DNA of 64,000 bases from Pelagophyceae sp. CCMP2097 (taxonomy: Eukaryota > Sar > Pelagophyceae), in NCBI GenBank assembly GCA_026770575.1, contig MU657180.1:480705-544704 (forward strand), in the 5' to 3' direction. The notes beneath the pieces were generated by a model, which was not told where the DNA came from, searched no databases, and saw only the letters and a list, made by a program, of their open reading frames with translations. Position numbers and translations under genes: made by a program. Within the stretch, counting starts at the first letter, position 1. Every line of letters starts with the position of its first letter. Of this stretch, positions 11,201-20,892 are shown piece by piece.

Positions 11201-11882
11201 CTTGAAGACGCTGGACGGCGAGCTCTACAGGAACCTGAGGTTCCTCCGGGCCTACGCGGGCGACGTGGCCGACCTCGGGCTGACGTTCTCGCAGACGCAC
11301 GACCGCTTTGGAAAGGTCGTAGAAGTCGACCTGATCCCCGGCGGCGCGAGCGTCGACGTGACGCGGCAGAACCGGCTTTTGTACATGCAGTTGGTGGCCA
11401 AGCACCACCTCGTCGACCGCGTGGCGCCCCAAGCAAAGGCGTTTGTCCAAGGCCTCGGAGATGCCGTCCAAATCGGCCTTTTGACCATGTTCTCAGAGCC
11501 GGAGCTGCAACTCTTAGTCTCCGGCGCCGAGGCGGCCCTCGACGTCGACGACCTGGAGGCGCACACGAGGTGCGAGGGCTTCCGACCCGGCGACGGCCAC
11601 GTCGCCCGCTTCTGGGCGGTGGTAAGGTCTCTCTCTCCGAGCGAGCGCGCTCTGTTGCTGCAGTTCGCGACGTCGTGCGAGCGAGCGCCGCCCCTCGGGT
11701 TTGCGGCGCTGCAGCCGCCCTTTACTTTACGTAAAGTCACGATCCTGCGCGACGCGGACCGGCTGCCGACCGCGTCGACGTGTTTCAACACACTCAAGCT
11801 CCCGACGTACTCGTCCCAGGCCGTGCTGCGTCAAAGGCTGCTTGTGTCCATCAACGCAAACGCCGGCTTCGACCTCTCCTAA
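8253..11882 (+). CDS. HECT E3 ubiquitin ligase, UBE3B/UBE3C type
   Basis: Transfers ubiquitin from E2 through a C-terminal Cys. The N-terminal exon (8253-8360, MWEERAKGPLKDREAVAENA onward) is basic and charged. A tiny second exon (from 8412) and a third build an IQ-like motif, ASKIAA..IQRKGR, as in UBE3B/C. The middle is alpha-helical and split by several short introns (approximate). It includes FVLDVLSVPLLAAVV, WLLGNLGALAPKL and LHARSIRRPFARPELW, the segment that precedes the catalytic domain in this family. The HECT domain occupies roughly 10690-11882: PYAVPFRERARIF, FEGEVGIDAGGLFKEFW, YPNPDA, the C-lobe entry DLGLTF, and the catalytic loop LPTASTCFNTLKLP with the acceptor Cys near 11787. 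The end NAGFDLS resembles the usual NxGFxLS terminus. All catalytic hallmarks are intact. Class is confident; assignment to UBE3B versus UBE3C is not possible here. Confidence 0.88.
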
Positions 11883-12156
11883 CCCTTCCCACGTCTCCGA
11901 GGCGGCCCAAACGTGACTCCAGAGGCGACCTCGCAAGGATTCGCCGTGGGGCGCGCGGGCCCTCGACCTCCGGGGTGTACCCGCGAGATGGACACTTGCT
12001 TGGAGAGGCCACACCGAGTCTTGGGCCGTTCTTCTTCTTCTTCCGTCGTCAACTCCCATCACAGTGTCCTCCCGAAAGTTCAACGTACGGACACGAAGTG
12101 CGGTTTGCCATCGGCCGACTCAGGGAAGCGTGAGCGGCCCCGCGCGCGTGGGGGCC

Positions 12157-13609
12157 ATGTCCAAGGCCGGGTCTAAAGACGAGACGGACGAGCGGTCCGT
12201 CGTGCTCGACCTGTTGAACTTTGCCATGCGCGTCGTGTACCGCCCGGCGTCCCTCGAAGTGTTTCTCCGCACGCGGTCTCCGAGTGTTTTCTCCGGCCGT
12301 GGGCGCCGCCGCGGCGCTCGCCGCCATGGCCGCCGCTCGGTGTCTCGGCGGCCGGTCCTCGTGCCGTCGCGCCCCTCTCCGAGTCTTGCTCTGGAAGCGT
12401 GAAACGCAGGCACGAGGACCTTGCTTCATTCTTCGACGAGCACTGCGGTCTCTGGGACTACTCAGAGGCCGACCTGCAGAATCTCGGCAACGGGGGCGGC
12501 GAGTCCATGCAGCAGCACGCCGTCTTCGTCGAGTACTGTGAACGCATGAATTGCAAGCTCGACGAGTTTGCGTCTTCCGCCGGTGAGTTTGCCGCGAAAA
12601 GACGAGGCCTCGCTTCGTGCCCGACGCACGTACGCGTAGGCTACGGCACGGCGCGCGACGTGTTCGACAAGGTGCAGGCTGCTTTGGAAGTCGACAAAGC
12701 GCAGCGGACGAAGATGATGTCCGAGCTCCAAAGCATGTTCAGCAAGTTCAAGCTCAAGACCAAATGCGGCGCCGAGGCCAAGGAGGCAAAGGCCGACGAC
12801 GGCGAGGCCAAGGAGGCAAAGGCGGAGGCTAAAGCCGGCGACGGCACCGTCGCGAAGAAGAAGGCGGCGCCGATGATGATGTTCTCGCAGCCCATCGGTG
12901 CGCAGATTTGCGGAAAGGCGGCGTTGTTTACGCGGTCGATTTAGGCTTGGAGTACCTCTTGGAGTCGGTTTTAAAACTGGCCGATTACGAGACTTTGCGC
13001 ATGCTGATGTTAATGAAGGCGCGCGAGCGAAAGATGCTCCGCGACGTCGAGCGCAAAGCCGCCGACAGGTTGGACGAGCAAAAAGACCGGCGGCGCGCTT
13101 TGGGGGCATCTTCGCCGCCGAAGGCGTCTTTGGTGGCAGAGTACGCCGCTCTGCGCGAGCGCCTCTGCCGCCTCACGCCGCACCACGCCGGCCTGCACGA
13201 GGGCATCCGCGCGGCCATGCCCCTGGACGACTTTGAATCGAGGTGCTCGGCGGATCGGCCCGCGGACAGCGCGGAGTTTTACGACGGGCCGGTGGACCAC
13301 CTCCTCAAACTTTGCTCGTTGAATTCCACCCAGCAGCTCGCAGACGAGGCCGCCGCGTGCGCCGCCGGCGTCGGAAACGCCCCGGGGACGGCCATCGGAC
13401 CGGTCGTGTCACTGGAAGGGCTTCTTCTTCTCTTACGCACCGCTTAAACTAGGCTCAAGGCGGACGGCGCCGCGGACCCGAAGTGGCTCCTCGCGCTGCA
13501 CGAGGCCGTCGACCGCGTGCACGAGGACGTGGAGCGCGCTCTACTGGCGTCGCGGCCGCAGGCGGCGGGCAAGGGCGCGGGAAAGGGCGATGCTGCGCAG
13601 GCCAAGTAG
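12157..13609 (+). CDS. BART-like domain protein with coiled-coil C-terminus
   Basis: N-terminal exon from ATG 12157 (MSKAGSKDETDERSVVLDLL NF). After an intron of uncertain edges the frame reads HEDLASFFDEHCGLWD, then HAVFVEYCERMNCKLDEFA. The pattern F-F/I-D-x-H-C...F/W-D followed by a xx-Y helix matches the BART domain of ARL2-binding protein and CFAP36, which binds ARL2/ARL3-type GTPases and works in cilia. A Lys/Ala/Glu-rich linker with short repeats (EAKEAKADDG) follows. Two more in-phase introns (12898-12944 and 13408-13452) lead to a helical region (LEYLLESVLKLADYETLRML, RLCRLTPHHAGLHEGIRAAM) and the tail KGAGKGDAAQAK before TAG. The C-terminal part faintly recalls TCP11-like sequences, but I would not assign it. 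The BART call rests on pattern similarity only. Confidence 0.6.
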
Positions 13610-14156
13610 GCTACTTGAAGTAGCGCCCCACCGCCCCGGCATCGATACTCCTTTGCAAACCTCCGCAACGTCTATAGCCGCGAGGATTGCCACATGCATC
13701 CTCCGGCGCGCATCTTCGGAGCGGAGCCGGGCCGACCGCGGTTCTCTCAGAGGCCGCCTTTCCCCGTGACGGTCGAGGGCTCCCTAAAGACGTGTCTATA
13801 CCCAGCGGCGGGGGCGAGGGTGGCGTCCAAGGGGCGCAGAGGCGCTCCAAAGGGCGCTTGCATCAAGGCCCCTAGTAGCCCGGCGGGAGATTCGGATTCA
13901 GACAAAGGTTCGGCAGTGCACTACTCGTGACGAGGGTTCAAACTAAGTCTTGGTTTTCCATGCAGAACTTTCCTCCCGCGTCAGCAGGGGTCTTCTCCGC
14001 GCCGATCGCGCCGGCGATGGCCGTGCATACTCCGCGTCGCTAAGACGCGCTTGCGGACTGAGCATATGTTTTGCATTGGGGTAGAGGGACACAAGGTTGT
14101 TCGATTACGGTTCTAGTTGAAGGGGGCTTCTTTGCGCGGCGGCGTCGGATGTCGTT
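13610..14156. other. Gene-poor intergenic
   Basis: A 78-residue plus-strand open frame (13694-13930, MHPPARIFGAEPGRPRF...) has an ATG but no recognisable domain. It could be a small gene or noise. Nothing else seen. Confidence 0.3.
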
Positions 14157-14570
14157 CTAGATGTCCAATCGGAACATGAGGTTCGCCTCGGCGTCGTCGC
14201 CGCCGCCCGTGGTTTTAGCGTCGCGGGAGTCGTCGCCAAAGGCGGGGAAGGCGGAAAAGCCGTAGCCGCTGGTCCATCGCGCCGTGTCCTCGAGGGGCGG
14301 GAGTATCCGATTCGCCGTCTCCAGCCTGTGGTGGAAGGCCCAGAGCTGCAGCTCGCACTGGCCGGAGAGGATGGGGTCCGGGCTGAACTTGTCGCGGTAC
14401 GTCTCGGGCGGCACCACGCGCGGCCGACTCCGAGAGATGCTCCCGCGGTGCGGCGACCGTCGCGAACCGCGATGCGAGTCGTTTGAGGATGCCCAGCTTA
14501 AGAGGCCGCCGGTTGGGCGCGAGGTGCCTCGGAGCTCATCGCCGCGAAAATAGTCCGGCGAGGCGATCAT
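14157..14570 (-). CDS. Small protein, copy B of a local paralogous pair
   Basis: About 138 residues from ATG 14570 (MIASPDYFRGDEL) to the stop at 14157. The frame continues upstream without an ATG to about 14762. The core RSRPRVVPPETYRDKFSPDP, then AFHHRLETANRILPPLED, and the very end MFRLDI match the plus-strand gene at 16722-17192 (RSRPRVVPAETHSDPDMF, CAFHRRLEAAHRRLPPLYDD, FNLDI). The match is at protein level with clear nucleotide divergence, which argues that both are or were coding. Between core and end lies a Gly/Asp/Ala-rich segment. No known domain, signal peptide or membrane segment. Function unknown. Confidence 0.6.
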   Translation of the reverse strand: MIASPDYFRGDELRGTSRPTGGLLSWASSNDSHRGSRRSPHRGSISRSRPRVVPPETYRDKFSPDPILSGQCELQLWAFHHRLETANRILPPLEDTARWTSGYGFSAFPAFGDDSRDAKTTGGGDDAEANLMFRLDI

Positions 14571-15512
14571 CTCCGCTCGCCGCGTCGGTGGCGAGGCGCG
14601 TATCGACGCGCGCGCCAGTGCGATGTCTATGCACTGAAGGTGGCCTTCGTCGAAGTGGTATCCGAACGAGGTTGTGGACGGGAGAAGGGTGGTGCCCTTC
14701 GTCGAAGGAGATTCTGATTCTGCTGAGCAAGGTTCGGTTCTACCGTTTTCGAATCGAATCAACTTAGCGATACAAGGGGTATCGCCAGTGACGCCGAGGA
14801 CTTTCTGGCAATCGGAGTGTTCGTCGGTTGGAGTTTGGCTCTGTTGAGAGTGATAGAGGACGTCGCGCTGAGTCCCATGATGCCCGGTCCCCCAGACATT
14901 GTTTGTTAAGAACGCTCAAACTAAAAATCTGAACGTCTGTTTTGGCTCGTCTGAAGCGCCACTCGCGGCAATCGTAGAGGGCCGGTCATATACCACCCCA
15001 GTGCGTATGGACCCACCCCGTCACATAGCCAGAATTTCGATCCCTGCGGTCCGCGATTGCCAGCCGGGCCCGAACCTTCGCAATACGGAGGCAAAATCAA
15101 GTCAAAATCAAGGTAAGGAGGCAAATGAAGATTTTATCAAGTCCAAAATATTGGGGGAAACGCTTGTTCACGCCCTTGCAAGGCGCCCTCCTCGAGGCTG
15201 ATCATGTAGTGGACACCCCGGGGGGCAGGGAGGCCCATAGCGACCACGCCCACCCCCGGCAGGCGGCCTCGGAGGCACAAATTTGCGCCCAATTGAGATC
15301 GGCTTTATCGCCGATACCCCTTGTACTGGCGCCATGGCATGGCGATTTGTCAAGAGGGGGGCACCGGACCACCCCCAGACAGAACGCACCTATGACTGAG
15401 AGCTTTTTTGGGCTCGTCTACGAAAAAATGGGTGTTTTTTTAGACCCCTTTATGGAAAACCCGGAGGCATGGGTCCGACAAGCCACCTCGTCGCGGCCCA
15501 TGGAATGGCCAA
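14571..15512. other. Non-coding stretch between accessory genes
   Basis: No gene seen over about 940 bases, and GC is visibly lower than in neighbouring genes. A 14-base exact inverted repeat is present: TACAAGGGGTATCG at 14771-14784 and its complement at 15312-15325. It might mark the ends of a decayed element, but no target duplication is visible. Confidence 0.4.
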
Positions 15513-16270
15513 TCAGAGTGATTTAAGGTGCTTCATCTCGTCTGGGGCGAGGCCCGCCGGCATGGCCGTCGAGTTGTGGAGGCGGCGCCAGTGCGCCTTC
15601 ATGTTGTAAGACCAGACGGCGGGGCGCTTCTTGTCCTTGCGCTTCCTGGAGGCCTCCGTGCCGGGCAGCTTGTGGTCTTCCTGAGCGAGGTTGGGGTGGC
15701 AGGCGGGGCAGACGATGGGGCGGTTCGTCGACGGAGACTTCTTCGACGACTTTGCTGAAGCAGCGGCGGTGAACTTGACACAGCGGGCGAGGGTCTCGCA
15801 GTCCGCCGTGGGCGCAAAAGACGTGCATGCGATGCGCGGTTGGTAGCTGCTGCTCGTCTTCTCGATGAACGCCGGGCACTCCGACGCGGGGCCGTAGCAC
15901 AGGGGGCACATCTCAGGATACGGCACCGTAATGGGCGTGTGGAGAACGTGGTGCGCTGCGTGCATCAAGCTGGCGCCCACGTCGGCGAGCTCCCTGGAGC
16001 AGCCGACAAACGGGCACGAGCGGCCGGCGTTTGCGCGCGACAGGAGCACCTTACGCAGCTCCGTTGTGAAGAGGCGCGCGCCCGACGTGTCGCGGTGCGC
16101 GACGTTCCCGGGCGCCGTCGTCAAAACGTCGATGGCGCCTGGCTCGTCCGCGACCCGGAGCCAGAGCGTCGCCTTTCCGCGTCCACGTCGCGCTTCGCCG
16201 TCATCGCCTCGTCGGAGTCGGAGTCGGAATCCTCCGCCTCCGCCTCCTCCGCGGTCTCCAGACGTCGACG
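15513..16270 (-). CDS. Zinc-finger protein, probably frameshifted
   Basis: The minus strand reads without stops from ATLWLRVADEPGAIDVLTTA (about 16180) to AGLAPDEMKHLKSL and a stop at 15513. Cys/His clusters are evident: CPFVGCSRELADVGASLMHA with AHHVLH, a C2H2-like set; CPLCYGPASECPAF; and CPACHPNLAQEDHK followed by YNMKAHWRRLHN. Upstream, an acidic segment (EAEDSDSDSDEAMTAKRD) that looks like its N-terminal part lies in a different frame. I find no intron with GT...AG that joins them, so a one-base indel near 16190 is likely, or a sequencing error. Such Cys/His-rich proteins often accompany mobile elements in algal genomes, but no transposase is present here. DNA or RNA binding is inferred from the fingers only. 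The N-terminal limit given is approximate. Confidence 0.5.
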
Positions 16271-16721
16271 CACCTGGTCGCCGCGGGCCGGCGTGCCTCC
16301 CGCGTCACGCCCGTGGCTCTGGGCCCTCAGCGCACGGCGTTTGGGGACCACCCCTACCACACCACCCCCTTGACACGGCTGTTTCGAGCGGTAAGAGCCT
16401 GAATATACGGAATTTTTGCGGTATAAAGGATTGCGGTCTGCGGCCTTACGGACTTCCAACGGACTTAAACTACACTGCAAAACTTTTTTCCGGTGCACGT
16501 GCCCTAGTTTTGGAATAATTGTGACAATGAGTATCTAGGATGGATTTAAAGTAAGTTTACCAGTGCTCCGAATCGCGTAAACTAGGGTCCTCGCGCCCAA
16601 AGACTCGAGCCCTTCGCCCAGCCTACAAGCGCCGCTTCGGAGTCTCGTGCCTCCCGGGCCCGCGCGTCCAACGCCTTCCAAAGCCGCGGCCGCCGTGGAT
16701 TCGGCCGGGGGCCGCTTCGAG

Positions 16722-17192
16722 ATGGCATATTCTGCCGACCTCAACAGGGCGATGATTGCTCCGGAGTCGATGATTGCTCCGGAGTCGCGAAACGACGCGA
16801 CGTCGACGCGCCCGCGGGCCGGCCACCTCCCGACGAGGTGCGCCGCCCACGCCGCGCCGCAAAGCGCGCGGCCGCGGCGCCTGCGCATCCGGTCTCGGCC
16901 TCGCGTCGTGCCGGCCGAGACGCATTCTGATCCGGACATGTTCACCTCCGACCCTCTGGTCGCGCAGCACTGCGCCCATATGCTCTGCGCCTTCCACCGC
17001 AGGCTCGAGGCCGCGCACCGGAGGCTCCCGCCTCTTTACGACGACGAGAGGCGGCTCTTCGACGAGGCGCGCTACGACGAGGCGCGCCGCCGCGTCGACT
17101 TTTCACCGGCGCGGTCCGAGGAACCCTTGGTTGTCGAAGACGACGAATGCGAGTGCGAGTGCGATTGCCTCATCTTCAACCTCGACATCTAA
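16722..17192 (+). CDS. Small protein, copy A of a local paralogous pair
   Basis: 156 residues from ATG 16722 (MAYSADLNRAMIAPES). The core RSRPRVVPAETHSDPDMF, CAFHRRLEAAHRRLPPLYDD and the terminus FNLDI are shared with the minus-strand gene at 14157-14570. The two copies point towards each other and flank the zinc-finger gene. An 18-base tandem duplication duplicates the MIAPES motif. The tail contains an unusual alternating Cys/Glu run, DDECECECDC, just before the conserved end; it could bind metal, though that is speculative. No known family. Confidence 0.65.
   Translation: MAYSADLNRAMIAPESMIAPESRNDATSTRPRAGHLPTRCAAHAAPQSARPRRLRIRSRPRVVPAETHSDPDMFTSDPLVAQHCAHMLCAFHRRLEAAHRRLPPLYDDERRLFDEARYDEARRRVDFSPARSEEPLVVEDDECECECDCLIFNLDI
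16752..16787 (+). repeat. 18-base in-frame tandem duplication
   Basis: ATGATTGCTCCGGAGTCG occurs twice in a row (16752-16769 and 16770-16787), encoding MIAPES twice near the start of copy A. Copy B has one related motif (MIASPD), so the duplication is specific to copy A and recent, since the units are identical. Confidence 0.9.
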
Positions 17193-17281
17193 GACCCGCT
17201 CTCGTAAACTCCCCCCTCGTACCTGTGACCCATCTCTCGTAAACTATGTTCCCCCGCCTTGTGCGGGCCCTTGTATCGTCC

Positions 17282-20200
17282 TCATCTGTTAGTCGAGACG
17301 AGGGCCTTTTGCAGAGCGCGCTTTTGCTTTGGGGTGAAGGAGTCGCCTTTTTCGTCCACGACGTTGGCGACGGCGCGGAACAGGGCCGGGTGCGCCTCCG
17401 CGTGCCCGGCGGAAACCAGCGCCGACGTCAGTGCAGCCAGCTGCGCCGGCTTGAACGCGTCGAGGTCCGCGGCAGCGCGCTGCGCCAAAGCGGAGAAGAG
17501 AGGCGGCGACGCTTCGCGCGCCGCCGCGAACGCGCGCGCGAGCCCGGCCACGTCGGCGGGCTCGCACGAATCCGCCTTCAAAACCGCCGCGGCGGCCACC
17601 GCCGCGAACAAACGCGGCGCCGCGGACTCGCACCGCGACCGCGAAAAGGCCTAGAGGGATGCGTAGGCGGGCGGCGGCAAGGTCTCGCAAGTGCACTCAC
17701 CCAAGCCATGTTTGCGAGTTCCTGGGGCTTAAAGTCGCTCATGTTCTCGATTGCGGCGTCTGCGAGGGCATCTGCGAGGTCGGGGTGTCTGGCAAGGTCG
17801 TCGGCTTTGGCGAAGGCCCATGCGAGGTTTGCGAGCGCTTGCGGCCGGAATTCCGGCATCTTCACGACAGCCGCGGCCGCGATCGCCTCGAAGAGCTCTG
17901 GGGCTGGGGCGTGCGCCGCGGAAAAGGCCCAGCCTAAATTTGCGAGAGCCCCGGGCGAAAAGTCGTGCAGCCGCTTCTGGGCCTCTGCGCGGATCGAGTC
18001 AAAAAGCTGCCAATGCCTCTGGCTCAAAGCGGCGTAGGCCCACGCCGTCGTCGCTAAGGCTTGCGGCGAGAATTCGGAGACGCGCCTCGAGCATTCGTCT
18101 GCGAGGGCCTTTGTGAAGCCTTGGTGCCGTCTTGCCCGCAGATACCCAGAGGTCGAAAAAGACCAGGCCAGCGTCGACAGAGCCTGCGTCGTCGACTCGC
18201 GCAGCACGCCGGGCGGCTTTGCGGCGTCCGCCGTCTCGTCTTGCGCGCCGTCCGCGGCGCCGTCGGCGACTGCGTTGAAGAGAAGATGAATGTGGTGCCC
18301 GTTCGGGATGCCGGTGCCGCCGAGGTCGCGGCCTTCGGATTGCTGGACAAGGGCGAAATCGTCCTTGTAAATCGTCGCAAATGCCCACGCGAGATTCGCA
18401 GACGCTTGAGGTGTGAACAACTTGGCCCGCGCCACCGCAGCTTGTGCAACGGCACCGAACAAGTCGTGGTGGTCGTGCGCGCCCACCGTCGCGAACGCCC
18501 AGGCGAGATTCGCCAATTGCTGCGCGTTGGCGTCCTCGATCCTCTTGAGAACGTCGGTTGCAATCGCGGCGAAGAGCAACTCCACGGCGCCGCCCCTTCG
18601 AGAGGAAGCCGGCGTCGCCTTGGCGTAGGCCCAGGCCAGATTCGCGAGGGACTGCATCGGGAACTCGTGGCACCTTCCTTTGGCTTCCTCGGCGATGGCG
18701 GCGTACAGCGCCGGGACTTTGACTTCCGCCGCAGAGAATGCCCAGAGGCAGTTCGATAAGGCCTGCGCGTCGAAATCCGAGACGCGTTTCTCCGCGTCGG
18801 CCGCGATTTGCTCGAGAAGCGCCGGGTAGTTCCCCGTGGCCGCGATGACGAACGACCGCGCGAGCATGGACAACTCTTTCGGCGTGAACATCTCCAGCCT
18901 TTTCGGCGCCGTCTTCGCAATCGCGTCGAACAAGTCCGGCGCAGAGACGCCCACGGTCGCAAACGCCCACGCCGTCACCGCGAGCTCCTGGGGCTTGAAC
19001 TCGTCGACTCTTTCGAAAGCAGTTTCCGCGATCGCGTCGAAGAGCGGCGCCGCCAGCTCCGGCGCCAACACGCCCTGCGCCTTGGCCATGGCCCAAGCCA
19101 GGTTCGCCAGCTCCTGCGGCTTGAACTCGGCCGTGCGGCGCCGCGCCTACGCATTTCAAAATAAGCAACAAATAAGCAACAAATAAGCAACAAATAGGCA
19201 ACAACCCCGCCACAAACTTACGTGCACTGCAATCGCGTCGAGAATCGGCGCGACCTTGGCCACGTCGCCGTCGACGCCGGACGTGGACATGCCCGGTAAA
19301 GCTGTTGCGAACGCCCAGGCGATGTTTGCGAGGCCTTGCGCGTTGAAATCCGAGACGCGCTTCTCCAGCTGCGCCCCCACGGCGTCGTACACTCTACAAG
19401 GCCGCGCCCTCCCGGCCTTTGCAAAGGCCCAGATCATCATGGAGATCTCCTGCGGCGTGAACTCGTCCAACCGGACGAAAGCTTCGGCATCGATGGCGTC
19501 GAATAGTGCTGGAGCCGGCACGCCCAACGTCGCAAAGGCCCAGGCCGTGTTCGCCACGGCCTGCGAGTTGAATTCGGAAATTCGACGAGCCGAGACGTCT
19601 GCGATCTTCGCGAACATGTCCGAGTAGTCGGCGTCGACTTGGCTTTGGACCTTGGCGAACGACCAGGCGACGATGTTCAAGGCTTGTGGGTCGTAATCTT
19701 CTAAAGTGCCCGTCGAAGAGTTTACAACCGCCCTGAAGAGATTCGAGACTGCCGATCTTGGCAGCACGCCGACGAGCTTGGCGGCGCCCCAGCAGACGTT
19801 TGAGACGTGCCGAGGCTTCCATTTCCCGCCGTCGATCTCCGACGTCGCCAAAGCCACCAGCGCTCTTAGAGAAGCAGTCTCCGCAATCGTCAGAGGTTCG
19901 TGCGCGCGTTGGCCGAGGCGGTGCACGGCCGTGGCGATGTTCACCTCGTCGAAGACGTGGCTGTCGTCGTCGAAGAGGGCGAGGATGTCTGCAGCTTTCG
20001 CGCCTCTTTGCGCTATCTTCGTATTTAAAGCAATGGCCGCAGTCCTTGTGAGCGACCTCTTGCCCGGCGCGCCGGCGGCGCGCGCGCCGTTGTGGTTCGC
20101 TCGGACGCTTAAAGTGCGTCCGCGCAGTTGGGCGCCGTTGAAAACGGCGCGCGCGGCCTCGGCCCCGGCCTCCGTCGCGAAAGACACGTACCCAAAACCT

Positions 20201-20572
20201 CTAGACAAGCCCGTGCCGCGGTCGACGACGATCTTCGCCGACGAGACCTCCCACTCTGTTGCGTCGCCGCGGAAGGCGGAAGCGAGCTCGTCGTCCGAGA
20301 CGTCGTAGGCCAAATTCGCCACCTGCGAAAAAGACTGCCAGTCGACCGCCCTCCCAAGACGAGGCGATATCAAAGAGGCCTCGCAAAGGAGGTCTGCAAA
20401 GGAGGACGCCGGCGCGTGCGAAGAGCTGCGCTTCGCCCGGCTGCGCCCGTGCAGCCACGGACAAACGCCGCTGCGTTCGCATCCATTGCGGCGACCCGGC
20501 CACGAGCGCGCCGCACATTTGCGCCGACGACGCAAGAAAGAGAGCGACGACCCAAACAGCCGCGACCATCAT
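17282..20572 (-). CDS. RRM plus OPR-like helical-repeat RNA-binding protein with signal peptide
   Basis: Probable organelle RNA-binding protein. Exon 1 starts at ATG 20572 with MMVAAVWVVALFLASSAQMC, a clear signal peptide, followed by a basic Arg/Ala stretch (WMRTQRRLSVAARAQPGEAQ) as in bipartite plastid leaders. Exons 20322-19222, 19146-17701 and 17650-17282 are joined in phase; the donor of exon 1 is uncertain. An RRM opens exon 2: VANLAYDVSDDELASAF, then RNP1 SRGFGYVSF. About a dozen repeats of 36-40 residues follow, of the form LFDAIAxxAxxRxxEFxPQx then LANxAWAFA. These resemble the OPR/FAST-kinase-like repeats of algal organelle RNA maturation and translation factors. The last exon is more diverged (DAFKPAQLAALTSALVSA). 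The 3' neighbour is the antiparallel paralog copy A. Class confident; RNA target unknown. Confidence 0.82.
19160..19203. repeat. 11-base tandem repeat within an intron
   Basis: AATAAGCAACA is repeated four times, the last unit with one change, inside the 75-base intron 19221-19147 of the RRM/helical-repeat gene. The repeat makes up more than half of that intron. Confidence 0.9.
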
Positions 20573-20892
20573 GCCGAGGTTGCAGTCCCGCCAATTGCAA
20601 AGTCCCGCCGATACCCGAATTGGGCGACACCATGAGATCGACAACCCCCCTCGAGCTCTAAGCCCAGTCCGGCGGTCGGAACAACGGGCACCTAAACTTC
20701 CGAGAGCCGTGGTTGGCCCGAGGGAACTGAGCTTCCTCCCAAGGCGCTCCCTGCCCGAATACGTGGATCCCCGGCGCGGCGTCTGTATAAAAGTCACACG
20801 TTTATCCGCCACACGAGCGTGGCGGCTTATCTTTTTGCAAATGGAAACGACGGATTCCGGACGTCGCAGACGAGGGGCTGGCTCCGCCGGCG

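Noticed and set aside
13018..13609. TCP11-like domain
   Set aside because: RLCRLTPHHAGLHEGIRAAM resembles a TCP11 segment, but the remainder does not follow that family well enough to name it.
13927..13945. tRNA B-box-like GGTTCAAACT (also at 30662)
   Set aside because: No A box, no acceptor stem or clover-leaf can be drawn around either. I found no tRNA or rRNA gene in the window.
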